From contig JAVBNZ010000072.1 of NCBI GenBank assembly GCA_031551145.1, positions 1 through 43,743 of the forward strand: a stretch of DNA of 43,743 bases. Direction: 5' to 3'. Below are positions 7,434 through 15,730 of this stretch, in pieces. The stretch comes from WRKB01 sp031551145. GTDB lineage: Bacteria; Desulfobacterota; Desulfovibrionia; Desulfovibrionales; Desulfovibrionaceae. The translations under genes and the position numbers were made by a program. Below the pieces are notes generated by a model, which was not told the origin of the DNA, did not search any database, and saw only the letters and a list, made by a program, of their open reading frames with translations. Position 1 is the first letter of the stretch; each line of letters opens with the position of its first letter.

Positions 7434-7481
7434 TTTTTGCTCCGGGGGCGGGGCCGAAGAGCCCAGCCCCCATCGCAAAAA
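7434..7481. other. stable stem-loop flanked by T5 and A5 downstream of recA
   Basis: TTTTTGC (7434-7440) pairs with GCAAAAA (7475-7481), and inside it GGGGGC-G-GGGC pairs with GCCC-A-GCCCCC around CGAAGA. T precedes and A follows the stem on both strands, so this is not a rho-independent terminator. It would lie in the recA 3' UTR or the alaS 5' leader. Confidence 0.5.
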
Positions 7482-7576
7482 CTTGCCTTCCTTGCCTGGA
7501 CCGAAAATGCACCCCTTTGCCGGAGCTGATGCCGAATTGATATGAAACCCCGTTGCAACCCAATCCAAAAGGTTTT

Positions 7577-7686
<110 letters not shown>

Positions 7687-7707
7687 TGTCTCCCCAGGAG
7701 TGTTCCA

Positions 7708-10350
7708 GTGCTGACAACCAACGACATACGGCGGCGTTTTCTGGCTTTTTTCCAGGCTAACGGGCACGAGGTGGTGCGTTCCTCTTCGCTGGTGCCCAGG
7801 GACGATCCAAGCCTGCTGTTCACCAACGCGGGCATGGTGCAGTTCAAAAAGATCTTCCAGGGCCAAGAAAAGCGCGCCTACTGCCGGGCCACCACCTCGC
7901 AGAAGTGCCTGCGCGTGGGCGGCAAGCACAACGACCTGGAAAACGTGGGCAGAACGGCGCGCCACCATACGTTTTTTGAAATGCTGGGCAACTTTTCCTT
8001 TGGCGACTATTTCAAGGAAGATGCCATCAAGTTCGCCTGGAAGTTTATTACGGACGAGTTGGGCCTGCCCAGGGACAAGCTGTACGTCACAGTCTTTCTG
8101 GACGACGACGAGGCGGCGGACCTGTGGCTGAAGCATACGCAGATCCCGGCCGAGCGCGTTCTGCGCATGGGCGAAAAGGACAACTTCTGGAGCATGGGCG
8201 ACACCGGTCCCTGCGGCCCCTGTTCCGAAATTCTCATCGACCAGGGCGAGCACATGCGCTGCGGCCCCGACTGCGGCATAGGCAAGTGCGACTGCGACCG
8301 TTTTCTGGAGATCTGGAACCTGGTCTTCATGCAGTACAACCAGATCGAGCCGGGCCGGCGCGAGCCGCTGCCCCGGCCCAGCATCGACACGGGCATGGGG
8401 CTTGAGCGCATCGCCGCCGTGTGCCAGGGCGTGCACTCCAACTACGACGGGGACCTGTTCACCAGCATCATCCAGCGCGCCTGTTCCCTGGCCGGGGTCA
8501 CATACAAGAAAAGCGCGCCCGACACCGACGACACGGACACCGCCCTGCGGGTCATCGCCGACCACAGCCGGGCCATGGCCTTTATGGTGGCCGACGGCAT
8601 CATGCCCTCCAACGAGGGGCGCGGCTATGTTCTGCGCCGCCTGATCCGCCGGGCCTACCGCTTCGGGCGGCTCATCGGCATGCCCCCGGCCTTTTTGCAC
8701 AAGACCGCCGACACCGTGTCGGAGCGCATGGGCGAGGACTTTCCCGAGCTGGCGGCCTCGCGCGAGTTCATGAACCGCGTGATCCGCGAGGAAGAGGAGC
8801 GCTTCGAAAAAACCCTGGACAAGGGCCTGGCCCTTTTGGAAGAAGAAATCGCGGGCCTGGTTCCGGGCTCCGCCCTGTCGGGCGAGGTGGCTTTTCGCCT
8901 GTACGACACCTACGGCTTTCCCCTGGATATCGTCAACGACGTGTGCGAGAAGCGCGGGCTGAAGGTGGACGAGGCGGGCTTCAAAACCCATATGGCGGAA
9001 CAGAAGCAACGCGCCAAGGCGGCCTGGAAAGGCTCCGGCGAGTCCGACATCGCGGGCCGCTTCGCCGCCCTGCTGGAGGAAGGCCTGCAAAGCTCCTTCA
9101 ACGGCTACGACCGCCTGGAAGGCGAATCGCGCATCATCGCCCTGCTGAACGCCGAAGGCGACCGCGTGGAAGTTTTGAAAAACGGCGAGTCCGGCTACCT
9201 GGTTTCCGGGTCCACCCCCTTTTACGGGGCCTCGGGCGGGCAGGTGGGCGACACGGGCGCTTTGCGCTGCGACCTTGGCGCGGCCGAAGTCACGGACACG
9301 CTCAAGCCTTCCGCCGACCTGGCCGTGCACCACGTGCGCGTCACGGAAGGCGTTGTCCCCCTGGACGCGGAAATCACGCTGAAGGTGGAAGAAGGGCCCC
9401 GCCTGGCCTCGGCCCGCAACCACACCTGCACCCACCTTTTGCACGCCGCCCTGCAGGCCGTTCTGGGCGGGCACGCCCGGCAGGCCGGATCGCTGGTCGG
9501 CCCCGACCGCCTGCGCTTTGACTTCAACCACATCAGCGCCATGACGGCGGAAGAACTGGCCGAGGTGGAACGCCGCGTCAACGCCGCCATCCTGGCCGAC
9601 CGGCCCCTGGCCGTCAGCCACTCCAGCTACGACGAGGCCGTGGCGCACGGGGCCATGGCCCTGTTCGGCGAAAAATATGCCGACACCGTGCGCGTGGTGG
9701 CCATTGAAGGCGAAAGCACGGAACTGTGCGGCGGCACCCACCTGGAACGCACCGGGCAGGCCGGGTTCTTCGCCATCCTGTCCGAATCCGGCGTGGCCGC
9801 CGGGGTGCGCCGCATCGAAGCCGCCACAGGCTGGAACGCGCTGGCGCTTTTCCAGGCCCAGCGCGCGGAACTGGCCGAAGCGCAAGGCATGCTCAAAGCC
9901 AGAGCCGGCGAAGTTCCCGCCCGCATCGCCGCCCTGCAGAACGATCTGCGCGCGGCCCGCAAAAACCTGGAAAAAGCCTCGGCCCAGGCCGCTTCGGCCA
10001 AAGGCGGCAACCTCATGGACGCCCTGGAAACCATAAGCGGGGTGCCCGTGCTGGCCTCACGCTCCGGCGCGCCGTCCATCAAGGCCCTGCGCGAGCTTAT
10101 GGACGACGTGCGTTCCAAGATGCCCACGGGCGTCGCCTGCCTTACCGCCGAAGAAGACGGCAAGGTCAGTCTGATCATCGCCGTGTCCAAGGATCTGCAC
10201 GGCCGCTTCACCGCCCCGGCCCTGATCAAGGAAGTGGCCGCCGCCATAGGCGGTTCCGGCGGAGGCAGGCCCGACATGGCCCAGGCCGGCGGCAATGATC
10301 CGGAAGGCGTGGACCAGGCCTTCGCCAAACTGAAAGAACTGATACACTAG
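7708..10350 (+). CDS. alaS: alanyl-tRNA synthetase
   Basis: The 880-residue protein is of normal length. The class II catalytic domain shows LFTNAGMVQFKKIF, CRATTSQKCLRVGGKHNDLENVG and RHHTFFEMLGNFSFGDYF near the N-terminus. The editing domain has the zinc-ligand motifs HTCTH (from residue 572) and CGGTH (from 674), used to clear Ser/Gly-tRNA(Ala). A coiled C-Ala domain with a Gly-rich segment (GGSGGGRPDMAQAGG) ends the protein. The open frame continues upstream through the C-tract as polyproline to an ATG at 7600. The real start is GTG 7708 (MLTTNDIRRRFLAFF), with AGGAG at 7696-7700. Confidence 0.96.
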   Translation: MLTTNDIRRRFLAFFQANGHEVVRSSSLVPRDDPSLLFTNAGMVQFKKIFQGQEKRAYCRATTSQKCLRVGGKHNDLENVGRTARHHTFFEMLGNFSFGDYFKEDAIKFAWKFITDELGLPRDKLYVTVFLDDDEAADLWLKHTQIPAERVLRMGEKDNFWSMGDTGPCGPCSEILIDQGEHMRCGPDCGIGKCDCDRFLEIWNLVFMQYNQIEPGRREPLPRPSIDTGMGLERIAAVCQGVHSNYDGDLFTSIIQRACSLAGVTYKKSAPDTDDTDTALRVIADHSRAMAFMVADGIMPSNEGRGYVLRRLIRRAYRFGRLIGMPPAFLHKTADTVSERMGEDFPELAASREFMNRVIREEEERFEKTLDKGLALLEEEIAGLVPGSALSGEVAFRLYDTYGFPLDIVNDVCEKRGLKVDEAGFKTHMAEQKQRAKAAWKGSGESDIAGRFAALLEEGLQSSFNGYDRLEGESRIIALLNAEGDRVEVLKNGESGYLVSGSTPFYGASGGQVGDTGALRCDLGAAEVTDTLKPSADLAVHHVRVTEGVVPLDAEITLKVEEGPRLASARNHTCTHLLHAALQAVLGGHARQAGSLVGPDRLRFDFNHISAMTAEELAEVERRVNAAILADRPLAVSHSSYDEAVAHGAMALFGEKYADTVRVVAIEGESTELCGGTHLERTGQAGFFAILSESGVAAGVRRIEAATGWNALALFQAQRAELAEAQGMLKARAGEVPARIAALQNDLRAARKNLEKASAQAASAKGGNLMDALETISGVPVLASRSGAPSIKALRELMDDVRSKMPTGVACLTAEEDGKVSLIIAVSKDLHGRFTAPALIKEVAAAIGGSGGGRPDMAQAGGNDPEGVDQAFAKLKELIH

Positions 10351-10372
10351 GGGGCGGTTTTGTTGATCCGAA

Positions 10373-10450
10373 GGGGCGCCGCCCCCTCGGGCTCCCCCGC
10401 CAGGGGGCTTTGCCCCCTGACCCCCACAAGGGACTTTCGTCCCTTGACCC
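10373..10450. repeat. tandem hairpin array with GACCC linkers (Desulfovibrio-type intergenic repeat)
   Basis: Three hairpins follow one another: GGGGC-GCC-GCCCC (10373-10385), CAGGGGGC-TTT-GCCCCCTG (10401-10419) and AAGGGAC-TTTC-GTCCCTT (10428-10445). The last two are each followed by GACCC or a near match. Similar G/C hairpin arrays with GACCC between them are, as I recall, frequent between genes in Desulfovibrio. It lies 22 bp after alaS and may attenuate read-through or protect the 3' end. Confidence 0.55.
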
Positions 10451-10528
10451 TGTATTTGGGGAGTACGGCGCTTACCGCCCTTTGCAGGGTTTCAGAGGCG
10501 GAGCCCTCCAATAAGTAGCGCCCGGCCC

Positions 10529-10555
10529 TAAAGCTGTTCCCCGCCCGGCCGATAA
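10529..10555 (+). promoter_or_regulatory. sigma-28 (FliA) promoter
   Basis: TAAAGCTG (10529-10536), an 11-nt spacer and GCCGATAA (10548-10555) match the flagellar sigma-28 consensus TAAAGTTT-N11-GCCGATAA, with the -10 perfect and only two -35 mismatches. It lies 67 bp upstream of the ATG at 10623. A hairpin ATGCGGG/CCCGCAT (about 10561-10580) falls in the leader. Confidence 0.82.
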
Positions 10556-10622
10556 GAGAGATGCGGGTGTTTGCCCGCATGCGCGGCCGCGTCTGTAAAA
10601 AGAGCCGCCGCCAGGAGGCCCC

Positions 10623-11477
10623 ATGCAAATATATTCCGCTCTCGGACAAATCGCCGGCAACATCCGCGTCAACCCGGTCGCCCTTACGCGCCCGCTTGAT
10701 CCGCGCAATTCCGAGGGTTACGACTTCGGCGCCGCCTATGTGCGGGAGGCGGCCTCCTTCCGGGGGGACGCCACGGGTACCTATGGCCCCGACGGCCGCC
10801 TGCGCGGGCAAAGCGCCTTTAACGGATCCGCCTCCGGCGAATCCACCCCCGGCGCGGACGCCGCCGACGAACGCACGACCGCCAAGCTTGAACAGCGCGA
10901 CCGGCAGGTCCGCCGGAACGAGGAAGCCAAAGGCGAAGCCGTGGGCGGCTCCGGCTACATTTACCAGACAGGTCCGGACGGACAGCGGTACGCCATAGGC
11001 ACTTCGGCCCACGTGGTGCGGCGGGATTCCGGCGATCCTTTCGCGGCGGGGGCGTCCGTGGAATCCGGGGATACGGACATACCCGCGCCCGGCAAGGATC
11101 TGAGCGCGGAGGAAACGGATCTGCAACGCAGGCTCCAGGCCAGGGACGCCAAGGTGCGCCAGCACGAAGCCGCGCACATCATGGCGGCGGGCGGGCAGGT
11201 GCACGGCGGGCCCGTCTATGACTACCAGACCGGGCCGGACGGACGCCGCTACGCCGTAGGCGGGTCCGTGAACATTTCCATGACCTCTTTTGCCGGGGAC
11301 GATGAAGCCGGCGTCCGCCAGGCCAGACGGGCGGCCCGCGCCGCCACGGCGGCCGGGGATCCTTCCCTGCGGGACATGCAGGCCGCCTCGCACGCCCGGG
11401 ATGCCGCCGCCCGCCTGCGGCAACGCGCCCTTGAAGGTTACGAGGCGCAGACCCAGGGCTTTGCCGTGTCCGCGTAA
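10623..11477 (+). CDS. SprA-related putative metalloprotease (PF12118-type), FliA-controlled
   Basis: The 284-residue protein ends in a domain with QHEAAH (H181, E182, H185), an HExxH zinc-protease signature. VYDYQTGPDGRRYAVGGSVNI follows it, as in the SprA-related putative metalloproteases found in Campylobacter and proteobacteria. An earlier partial duplicate (GYIYQTGPDGQRYAIG, about residues 110-125) lacks the HEAAH. The N-terminal 90 residues are Gly/Ser/Ala-rich and look disordered; there is no signal peptide. AGGAGG precedes the ATG. The upstream promoter is of the sigma-28 flagellar type, so the protein is probably made late in flagellar assembly; its substrate is unknown. A terminator follows at 11503-11536. 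Confidence 0.8.
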   Translation: MQIYSALGQIAGNIRVNPVALTRPLDPRNSEGYDFGAAYVREAASFRGDATGTYGPDGRLRGQSAFNGSASGESTPGADAADERTTAKLEQRDRQVRRNEEAKGEAVGGSGYIYQTGPDGQRYAIGTSAHVVRRDSGDPFAAGASVESGDTDIPAPGKDLSAEETDLQRRLQARDAKVRQHEAAHIMAAGGQVHGGPVYDYQTGPDGRRYAVGGSVNISMTSFAGDDEAGVRQARRAARAATAAGDPSLRDMQAASHARDAAARLRQRALEGYEAQTQGFAVSA

Positions 11478-11502
11478 GGACAAAGCTCCGGAGCCTCGGC
11501 CG

Positions 11503-11536
11503 GGCCTTCCTGCCTTCGCGGCCGGAGGGCCTTTTT
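11503..11536 (+). terminator. rho-independent terminator after the SprA-like gene
   Basis: GGCCTTCC (11503-11510) pairs with GGAGGGCC (11524-11531), with one G-U pair, and is followed by T5. Confidence 0.65.
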
Positions 11537-11554
11537 GAACAACGAGCGTGAAAT

Positions 11555-11591
11555 AAAAAAAGGTCCGGAGGGAGCGTTCCCTCCGGACCTT
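11555..11591 (-). terminator. rho-independent terminator of the iorAB operon
   Basis: A perfect 14-bp stem (AAGGTCCGGAGGGA, 11560-11573, with its complement 11578-11591) around a 4-nt loop is followed on the minus strand by a run of Ts. It lies 33 bp beyond the iorB stop codon. Confidence 0.88.
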
Positions 11592-11623
11592 CACGTTCTT
11601 TTGGCATTTGGTTTTACAGGCGC

Positions 11624-12229
11624 TTAACCCCTGACCGCCGCGACGCCCAAATCCACAGCCGCCAGATTCGCCGCCACCACCTTGGGGGGCAGGTACTTGC
11701 GGACGCCTTCCTTAAGCGCTTCCGGCCCAAAGGGCAGCAGCCCCGTGGCGCACAGCGCGCCCAGCAGGGCCGAGTTGCCGCTTTGCACCGAACCGGCCTG
11801 GCGGCCCAGGCTCTGGATGGGCAAAAACCAGGCTTTGGCCGCGACGGCCAGCACAGCGGAACGGATATCCTCCAGGGGCGGCAGGCAGGCCTTGCCCGCG
11901 CTGACGGAAGGGGGCGGAACGAATTCCGTGGCCGACAGCACGCACCCGCCGGGGGCCAGGTACGGCAGGGACCGCAGGGTTTCCAGCGGCTCGAAGCCAA
12001 GGATGATGTCGGCCTCTCCGTGGTAGATGCCGGGGCTTTGCCAGCCGCCCAGCAGCACGGTGGATTCCACCACGCCGCCGCGCTGGGCCATGCCGTGGAT
12101 TTCGCCGGACACCACGGCGATGCCCTGGTCAAGAACGGTGCGGGACAGGAGCGTGGTGGCGGTAAGGGTGCCCTGACCGCCCACGCCGGTAAGGTAGATG
12201 CGCGGACGCGCGGTAACGGCGGTATTCAT
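11624..12229 (-). CDS. iorB: indolepyruvate:ferredoxin oxidoreductase, beta subunit
   Basis: The 201-residue protein begins MNTAVTARPRIYLTGVGGQGTLTATTLLS, with the GxGGQG motif of the gamma-type domain of 2-oxoacid:ferredoxin oxidoreductases. EIHGMAQRGGVVESTVLLGG, strongly conserved in IorB, follows. With IorA it oxidatively decarboxylates aryl pyruvates from aromatic amino acids to aryl-acetyl-CoA and reduces ferredoxin. I chose the ATG at 12229, not the TTG at 12298, because the family starts there, AGGGAGGAAG lies just upstream, and the ATG overlaps the iorA stop codon (TAATG), a mark of translational coupling. It is the last gene of its operon. Confidence 0.92.
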   Translation of the reverse strand: MNTAVTARPRIYLTGVGGQGTLTATTLLSRTVLDQGIAVVSGEIHGMAQRGGVVESTVLLGGWQSPGIYHGEADIILGFEPLETLRSLPYLAPGGCVLSATEFVPPPSVSAGKACLPPLEDIRSAVLAVAAKAWFLPIQSLGRQAGSVQSGNSALLGALCATGLLPFGPEALKEGVRKYLPPKVVAANLAAVDLGVAAVRG

Positions 12230-14109
12230 TATGCTTCCTCCCTGCCCCTGGCCTTGAACGAGGGTGAAACCTGCATGCAGACCATGCACCCGGCGCAAAG
12301 CTGCTCGTCAACACTGATTTCATCCGTGCCCGAAGCCCCCCTGGAGCAGCGGAAGGCCTGGCAGGCCAGGCTTTCCAGACAGCGGCGGGCGCTTTCGTCC
12401 TGCGCGGCCACGTATGCGGTGCGGGAGCGTTCTTTTTTCAGGACGCGGCGGGCAAAAAGCACGCAGGGCTCTTCGACGATAAGCACGCGCACGCCGGTTT
12501 CTTCCTTCATCTCCGCAAGGACACGCTGCAGGGCCTTCTGGTTGTAGCCCCGGGCCTTTTCCACCCGCGTCACGCCGCAGCCCTTGACCACGCTTTCGAT
12601 ATCCAGGTGCGCGCAGCCGCCGCCCAGCACGTCCTGGGCCACGCCCGGGTTGGGCTGGTGCCCGGTCATGGCTGTGGTGCCGTTGTCCAGGATGACCACC
12701 AGCAGGTTGTGCCGGTTGAACACGGCGTTAACCAGACCGGTCATGCCCGAATGGAAAAAGGTGGAGTCGCCGATAAAGGCCACCACCGGCTTGCCGGAGG
12801 CGCGGGCAAACCCGCTGCCGGCCGAGATGGAAGACCCCATGCAGAACAGAAAGTCCGCCGTGGCCAGCGGGGGCAGCAGCCCCAGGGTGTAGCAGCCGAT
12901 GTCGCTGGAATAGTAGGCGTCGTCGCCGAATATCCGGCGCACGGCGTAAAAAGCCGAGCGGTGGGCGCAGCCCGCGCAAAGGTTGGGCGGCCGCTGGGGC
13001 AGCTCAAGACAGCCCGCGCCGCAGACGGCGGGGATATCCTTGCCCACCAGGGGGGCCAGGGCGTCGTGGATGAGCGGGGTGCTGTACTCGCCGAACACCG
13101 TCAGGGGGCCGCCCTTGCCGTAAAGGTCAAGGGAAAGGCCGTTCTTCTGGGCCAGGACGCGCAGGGCGTTTTCCACCAGGGGCTCGCCCTCTTCCAGCAC
13201 CAGCAGGCTTTTCACGCCGCGCATAAAGGCAAGAAGGCGTTTTTCCGGCAGGGGCCAGCTCATGCCCAGCTCAAAGACGCGCGCCTTGTCCTGCCAGGCA
13301 TTGGCAAGCAGCACGTCGTGCAAAAAGACGCGGCTGATGCCCGAGGCGACAACGCCCACGGAACAGGCGGAACCGCCACCGGCGGGGCCGCCGCCCGCTT
13401 CCCGGTTGTAGGGGCTTTGTTCCGAACGCTCCGCCGCCTTGGCCATGTTGTCCGCCAGCGCCCTGTGGCGGGCGCGGGCCACGGCCGGAACAGGCACGAA
13501 CCGGCGCGGATCGCGCGCAAAGGGCACGGCGGGGGCGGGCTTTTCCGGCAGGGGGCCAAAGTCCACGGGGCCGCGCAGATGGTTTACGCGGGTGGTGGTG
13601 CGCAGCATCACCGGCTGGGCAAGTTCGCGCGCCAGGGCAAAGGCGGCCCTGGCCATGTCCTTGGCTTCCTGGGCGGTGGCGGGCTCAAAACAGGGCATTC
13701 CGGCAAAGCGGGCCACGGTGCGGTTGTCCTGCTCGTTCTGGCTGGAATGGCAGCCCGGATCGTCGGCCGAAAGCAGCACCAGCCCGCCGGGCAGACCGGT
13801 ATAGGTCATGGTCATGAGCGGATCGGCCGCCACGTTGACGCCCACATGCTTCATGGTCACGAGCGTCGCGGCTCCGGCCAGGGCGGCGCCGCCGGCCACC
13901 TCCAGCGCCACTTTCTCGTTGACGGAATATTCCAGATACACGCCGGCTTCCTTATAAAGGCGGCGGAACGTGTCGGGCACCTCGGACGAAGGCGTGCCGG
14001 GATAGCAGGTCACCACCTGCACCCCGGCCTCCAGGGCGCCGCGCACTATGGCCTCGTTGCCCAGCAGAAGCCGCGGGCCGCCCGCAGCGGCAAGAAGCGG
14101 ATGAGACAT
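12229..14109 (-). CDS. iorA: indolepyruvate:ferredoxin oxidoreductase, alpha subunit, with a reduced ferredoxin domain
   Basis: The 626-residue protein has the N-terminal pyrimidine-binding domain (LGNEAIVRGALEAGVQVVTCYPGTPSSE), a central transketolase-like part, and the thiamine-diphosphate domain with CAGCAHRSAFYA, SSDIGCYTLG and GDSTFFHSG...ILDNGTTAMTGHQPNPG. The C-terminal ferredoxin-like tail is short of cysteines: RRCLESLACQAF replaces the first CxxCxxCxxxC motif, and CAGCMVCMQVSP has Ser for the last Cys. By the usual crossed ligation of these folds, one [4Fe-4S] cluster could still form and the other could not. AAGGAG precedes ATG 14109. It lies 10 bp after the TPR gene and overlaps iorB by one base. 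Confidence 0.93.
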   Translation of the reverse strand: MSHPLLAAAGGPRLLLGNEAIVRGALEAGVQVVTCYPGTPSSEVPDTFRRLYKEAGVYLEYSVNEKVALEVAGGAALAGAATLVTMKHVGVNVAADPLMTMTYTGLPGGLVLLSADDPGCHSSQNEQDNRTVARFAGMPCFEPATAQEAKDMARAAFALARELAQPVMLRTTTRVNHLRGPVDFGPLPEKPAPAVPFARDPRRFVPVPAVARARHRALADNMAKAAERSEQSPYNREAGGGPAGGGSACSVGVVASGISRVFLHDVLLANAWQDKARVFELGMSWPLPEKRLLAFMRGVKSLLVLEEGEPLVENALRVLAQKNGLSLDLYGKGGPLTVFGEYSTPLIHDALAPLVGKDIPAVCGAGCLELPQRPPNLCAGCAHRSAFYAVRRIFGDDAYYSSDIGCYTLGLLPPLATADFLFCMGSSISAGSGFARASGKPVVAFIGDSTFFHSGMTGLVNAVFNRHNLLVVILDNGTTAMTGHQPNPGVAQDVLGGGCAHLDIESVVKGCGVTRVEKARGYNQKALQRVLAEMKEETGVRVLIVEEPCVLFARRVLKKERSRTAYVAAQDESARRCLESLACQAFRCSRGASGTDEISVDEQLCAGCMVCMQVSPSFKARGREEA

Positions 14110-14119
14110 ACAGGGCTCC

Positions 14120-14839
14120 TTATTTGTCCTTCCCGGCCGCCCGCAACTGCTCGATGCGGAAGCGGTAGAAAGCCGCATCGTCGCCTCGGGCTCCGGCGGC
14201 CAGATCTTCGTAAGCTTTCACGGCCCGTTCGGGCTTGCCGGCCCGTACGGCCGCGACGGCCAGCAGGTTGCGCACCCTGGGGCGCATGCTCTCCGAAACC
14301 GTATTTTCCAGTGTTTCCAGCAGAGTTACGGCTTCGGCGTTCTTGCCGGCGCGCACCAGCACTTCGGCCTGAGACAGAGCGGCCAGCAGGCCCATGGGCT
14401 GGTCTTTATCCAGAGCGGCGGCGCGGCCATAGGCAACGGCGGCCTTGTCGACATCGCCGTCGGCCAGGGCCGAAAGGCCCAGTTCCATCAGCGCGGCCAC
14501 GCGCACGGCATCGGGCGCGGAAGACGCGAAACGCTCCAGGGCTTCCAGCTTGGCCGGACTTTGCTGCCGGGCGGTCAGGCGGGAAAGATCCAGCCGCGCC
14601 TCTTCATCGCGCTTGTCCACATACCATTGCCTGGCGCCGATGCCCACGACCACCAGCACGAACAACGCCAGCAGGGTCATAATGAGCGTCGCATGCCGGG
14701 CGATGAAGCCCAGCAGGGGGGCGGCCTCGACGGAAACTTCGGATTGCAGCCCGCCCAGCAGGCCCGTGGGAGCGCCGGACGCCGCGGAGGCGTGCTGAAC
14801 GGGAACAGACGGACGTTTTTCAGCCATGACGGTACTCAT
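14120..14839 (-). CDS. YfgM-like membrane-anchored TPR protein
   Basis: The 239-residue protein has a cytoplasmic N-terminal stretch, one membrane helix (ATLIMTLLALFVLVVVGIGA, about residues 50-69), then a short charged segment and three or four tetratricopeptide-like repeats (for example ALMELGLSALADGDVDKAAVAYGRAAAL). This layout matches the YfgM/ancillary SecYEG subunit family, whose repeats lie in the periplasm and bind other envelope factors. Starts at 14839 or 14827 are both possible; neither has a strong ribosome site. It shares an operon with iorAB (10-bp gap), though a functional link is not evident. Confidence 0.68.
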   Translation of the reverse strand: MSTVMAEKRPSVPVQHASAASGAPTGLLGGLQSEVSVEAAPLLGFIARHATLIMTLLALFVLVVVGIGARQWYVDKRDEEARLDLSRLTARQQSPAKLEALERFASSAPDAVRVAALMELGLSALADGDVDKAAVAYGRAAALDKDQPMGLLAALSQAEVLVRAGKNAEAVTLLETLENTVSESMRPRVRNLLAVAAVRAGKPERAVKAYEDLAAGARGDDAAFYRFRIEQLRAAGKDK

Positions 14840-14977
14840 CTGCTAAGTGTTGCGGAAGCTGTATTCAGTACTAGGAGCTCACGGAAATGTCAAAAGCTCC
14901 GCTCGGCGGCAAAATCTGCCCCTCGCCGTTTTTTGCAGGGCCTGGAAACGTCGGAAAGCCGGCAGAAACTGCCTCCC

Positions 14978-15032
14978 GCCGGCATAATGAAAATATATAT
15001 ATGCTGAATATAACGATAAATATTATGCCGGC
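14978..15032. promoter_or_regulatory. long-range 11-bp inverted repeat overlapping the sigma-54-like promoter
   Basis: GCCGGCATAAT (14978-14988) and ATTATGCCGGC (15022-15032) are perfect inverse copies separated by 33 nt of very AT-rich DNA. The right arm covers the -24 element at 15030, so binding there could block or direct RNA polymerase. A further GCCGGC lies at about 14958. Confidence 0.5.
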
Positions 15033-15043
15033 ACATGTTCTGC
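15030..15043 (+). promoter_or_regulatory. candidate sigma-54 promoter of the TPR gene
   Basis: CCGGCACATGTTCTGCA has GGCAC at the -24 position and TGC at the -12 position, with GG (15030-15031) and GC (15042-15043) exactly 10 nt apart. It lies about 90 nt upstream of the ATG at 15136. Confidence 0.55.
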
Positions 15044-15135
15044 ATACAGAGCGTCACCAGCGCCGTTCGCGGCAAAGACCGCACAAACATTCGGAAAACA
15101 CGGCGCACAACATTCTCTATCATGGGGGGGAAGCC

Positions 15136-15702
15136 ATGAGTAACCATCTCGATTACGAAATCAACAAGGAATTGGGCGAATGTTACCTGTTCATGGGTGA
15201 CCTGGACAAGGCCGAGGATTATTACCGCAAGGCCGTTTCGTCCAACGGCGGGCACGCGTCCCCCTATCTGGGGCTGGCGGCCATCGCCATCCAGCGCGGC
15301 GATCTTGAAGACGCGCTCACGCTGTACACCAAGGCGGCTTCCATCAAGGCCGACGACAAGTCGCTGACCGGCATCGGTCTGGTCAAGATGGAACTGGGCG
15401 CGCACGAGGAAGCTTTTGACTGCTTCCACCAGGCTCTGGGGCACAATCCTGAAAACGCGGTGGCGCTCAACTGCATCGTGCGCGAAGGCTACAACCTTTC
15501 CCGACTTGATGCTGTGGTGCCCTGCCTGCACTCCTGCCTGGAAATCGCTCCCGACAAGGAAGCCGTTCGTGTTACTCTGGCCGGCTGCCTCATGTCCCTC
15601 GGGCGCAACGATGAAGCGCGCGGACATCTGGAAACCGTTCTGGGCAGCAATCCCGCCAACACCGGGGCCCAGGAGCTTTTTGCCAATATCGCCGCCGCGT
15701 AA
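15136..15702 (+). CDS. cytoplasmic tetratricopeptide repeat protein
   Basis: The 188-residue protein consists almost wholly of TPR units: NKELGECYLFMGDLDKAEDYYRKAV, PYLGLAAIAIQRGDLEDALTLYTKA, GIGLVKMELGAHEEAFDCFHQAL and later degenerate units ending VTLAGCLMSLGRNDEARGHLETVL. There is no signal peptide or membrane segment, so it should be a soluble scaffold or regulator. The start is ATG 15136 (MSNHLDYEINKELGE) after GGGGGGGAAG; the open frame runs further upstream but without family likeness. It stands alone, with a sigma-54-like promoter before it and a terminator after it. Its partners cannot be read from the sequence. Confidence 0.8.
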   Translation: MSNHLDYEINKELGECYLFMGDLDKAEDYYRKAVSSNGGHASPYLGLAAIAIQRGDLEDALTLYTKAASIKADDKSLTGIGLVKMELGAHEEAFDCFHQALGHNPENAVALNCIVREGYNLSRLDAVVPCLHSCLEIAPDKEAVRVTLAGCLMSLGRNDEARGHLETVLGSNPANTGAQELFANIAAA

Positions 15703-15730
15703 GGCGACGAAAGATACTCCCCTCCCCACC

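Noticed and set aside
7434..7481. recA terminator
   Set aside because: The T-run precedes and the A-run follows the stem on either strand, which is the opposite of a rho-independent terminator.
12607..14682. 691-codon plus-strand open frame opposite iorA
   Set aside because: Repetitive His/Gly/Arg-rich translation with no domain; the minus strand encodes a complete IorA.
14887..15135. N-terminal extension of the TPR protein
   Set aside because: It would put coding sequence across the sigma-54-like promoter and AT-rich repeat, and it lacks TPR character.
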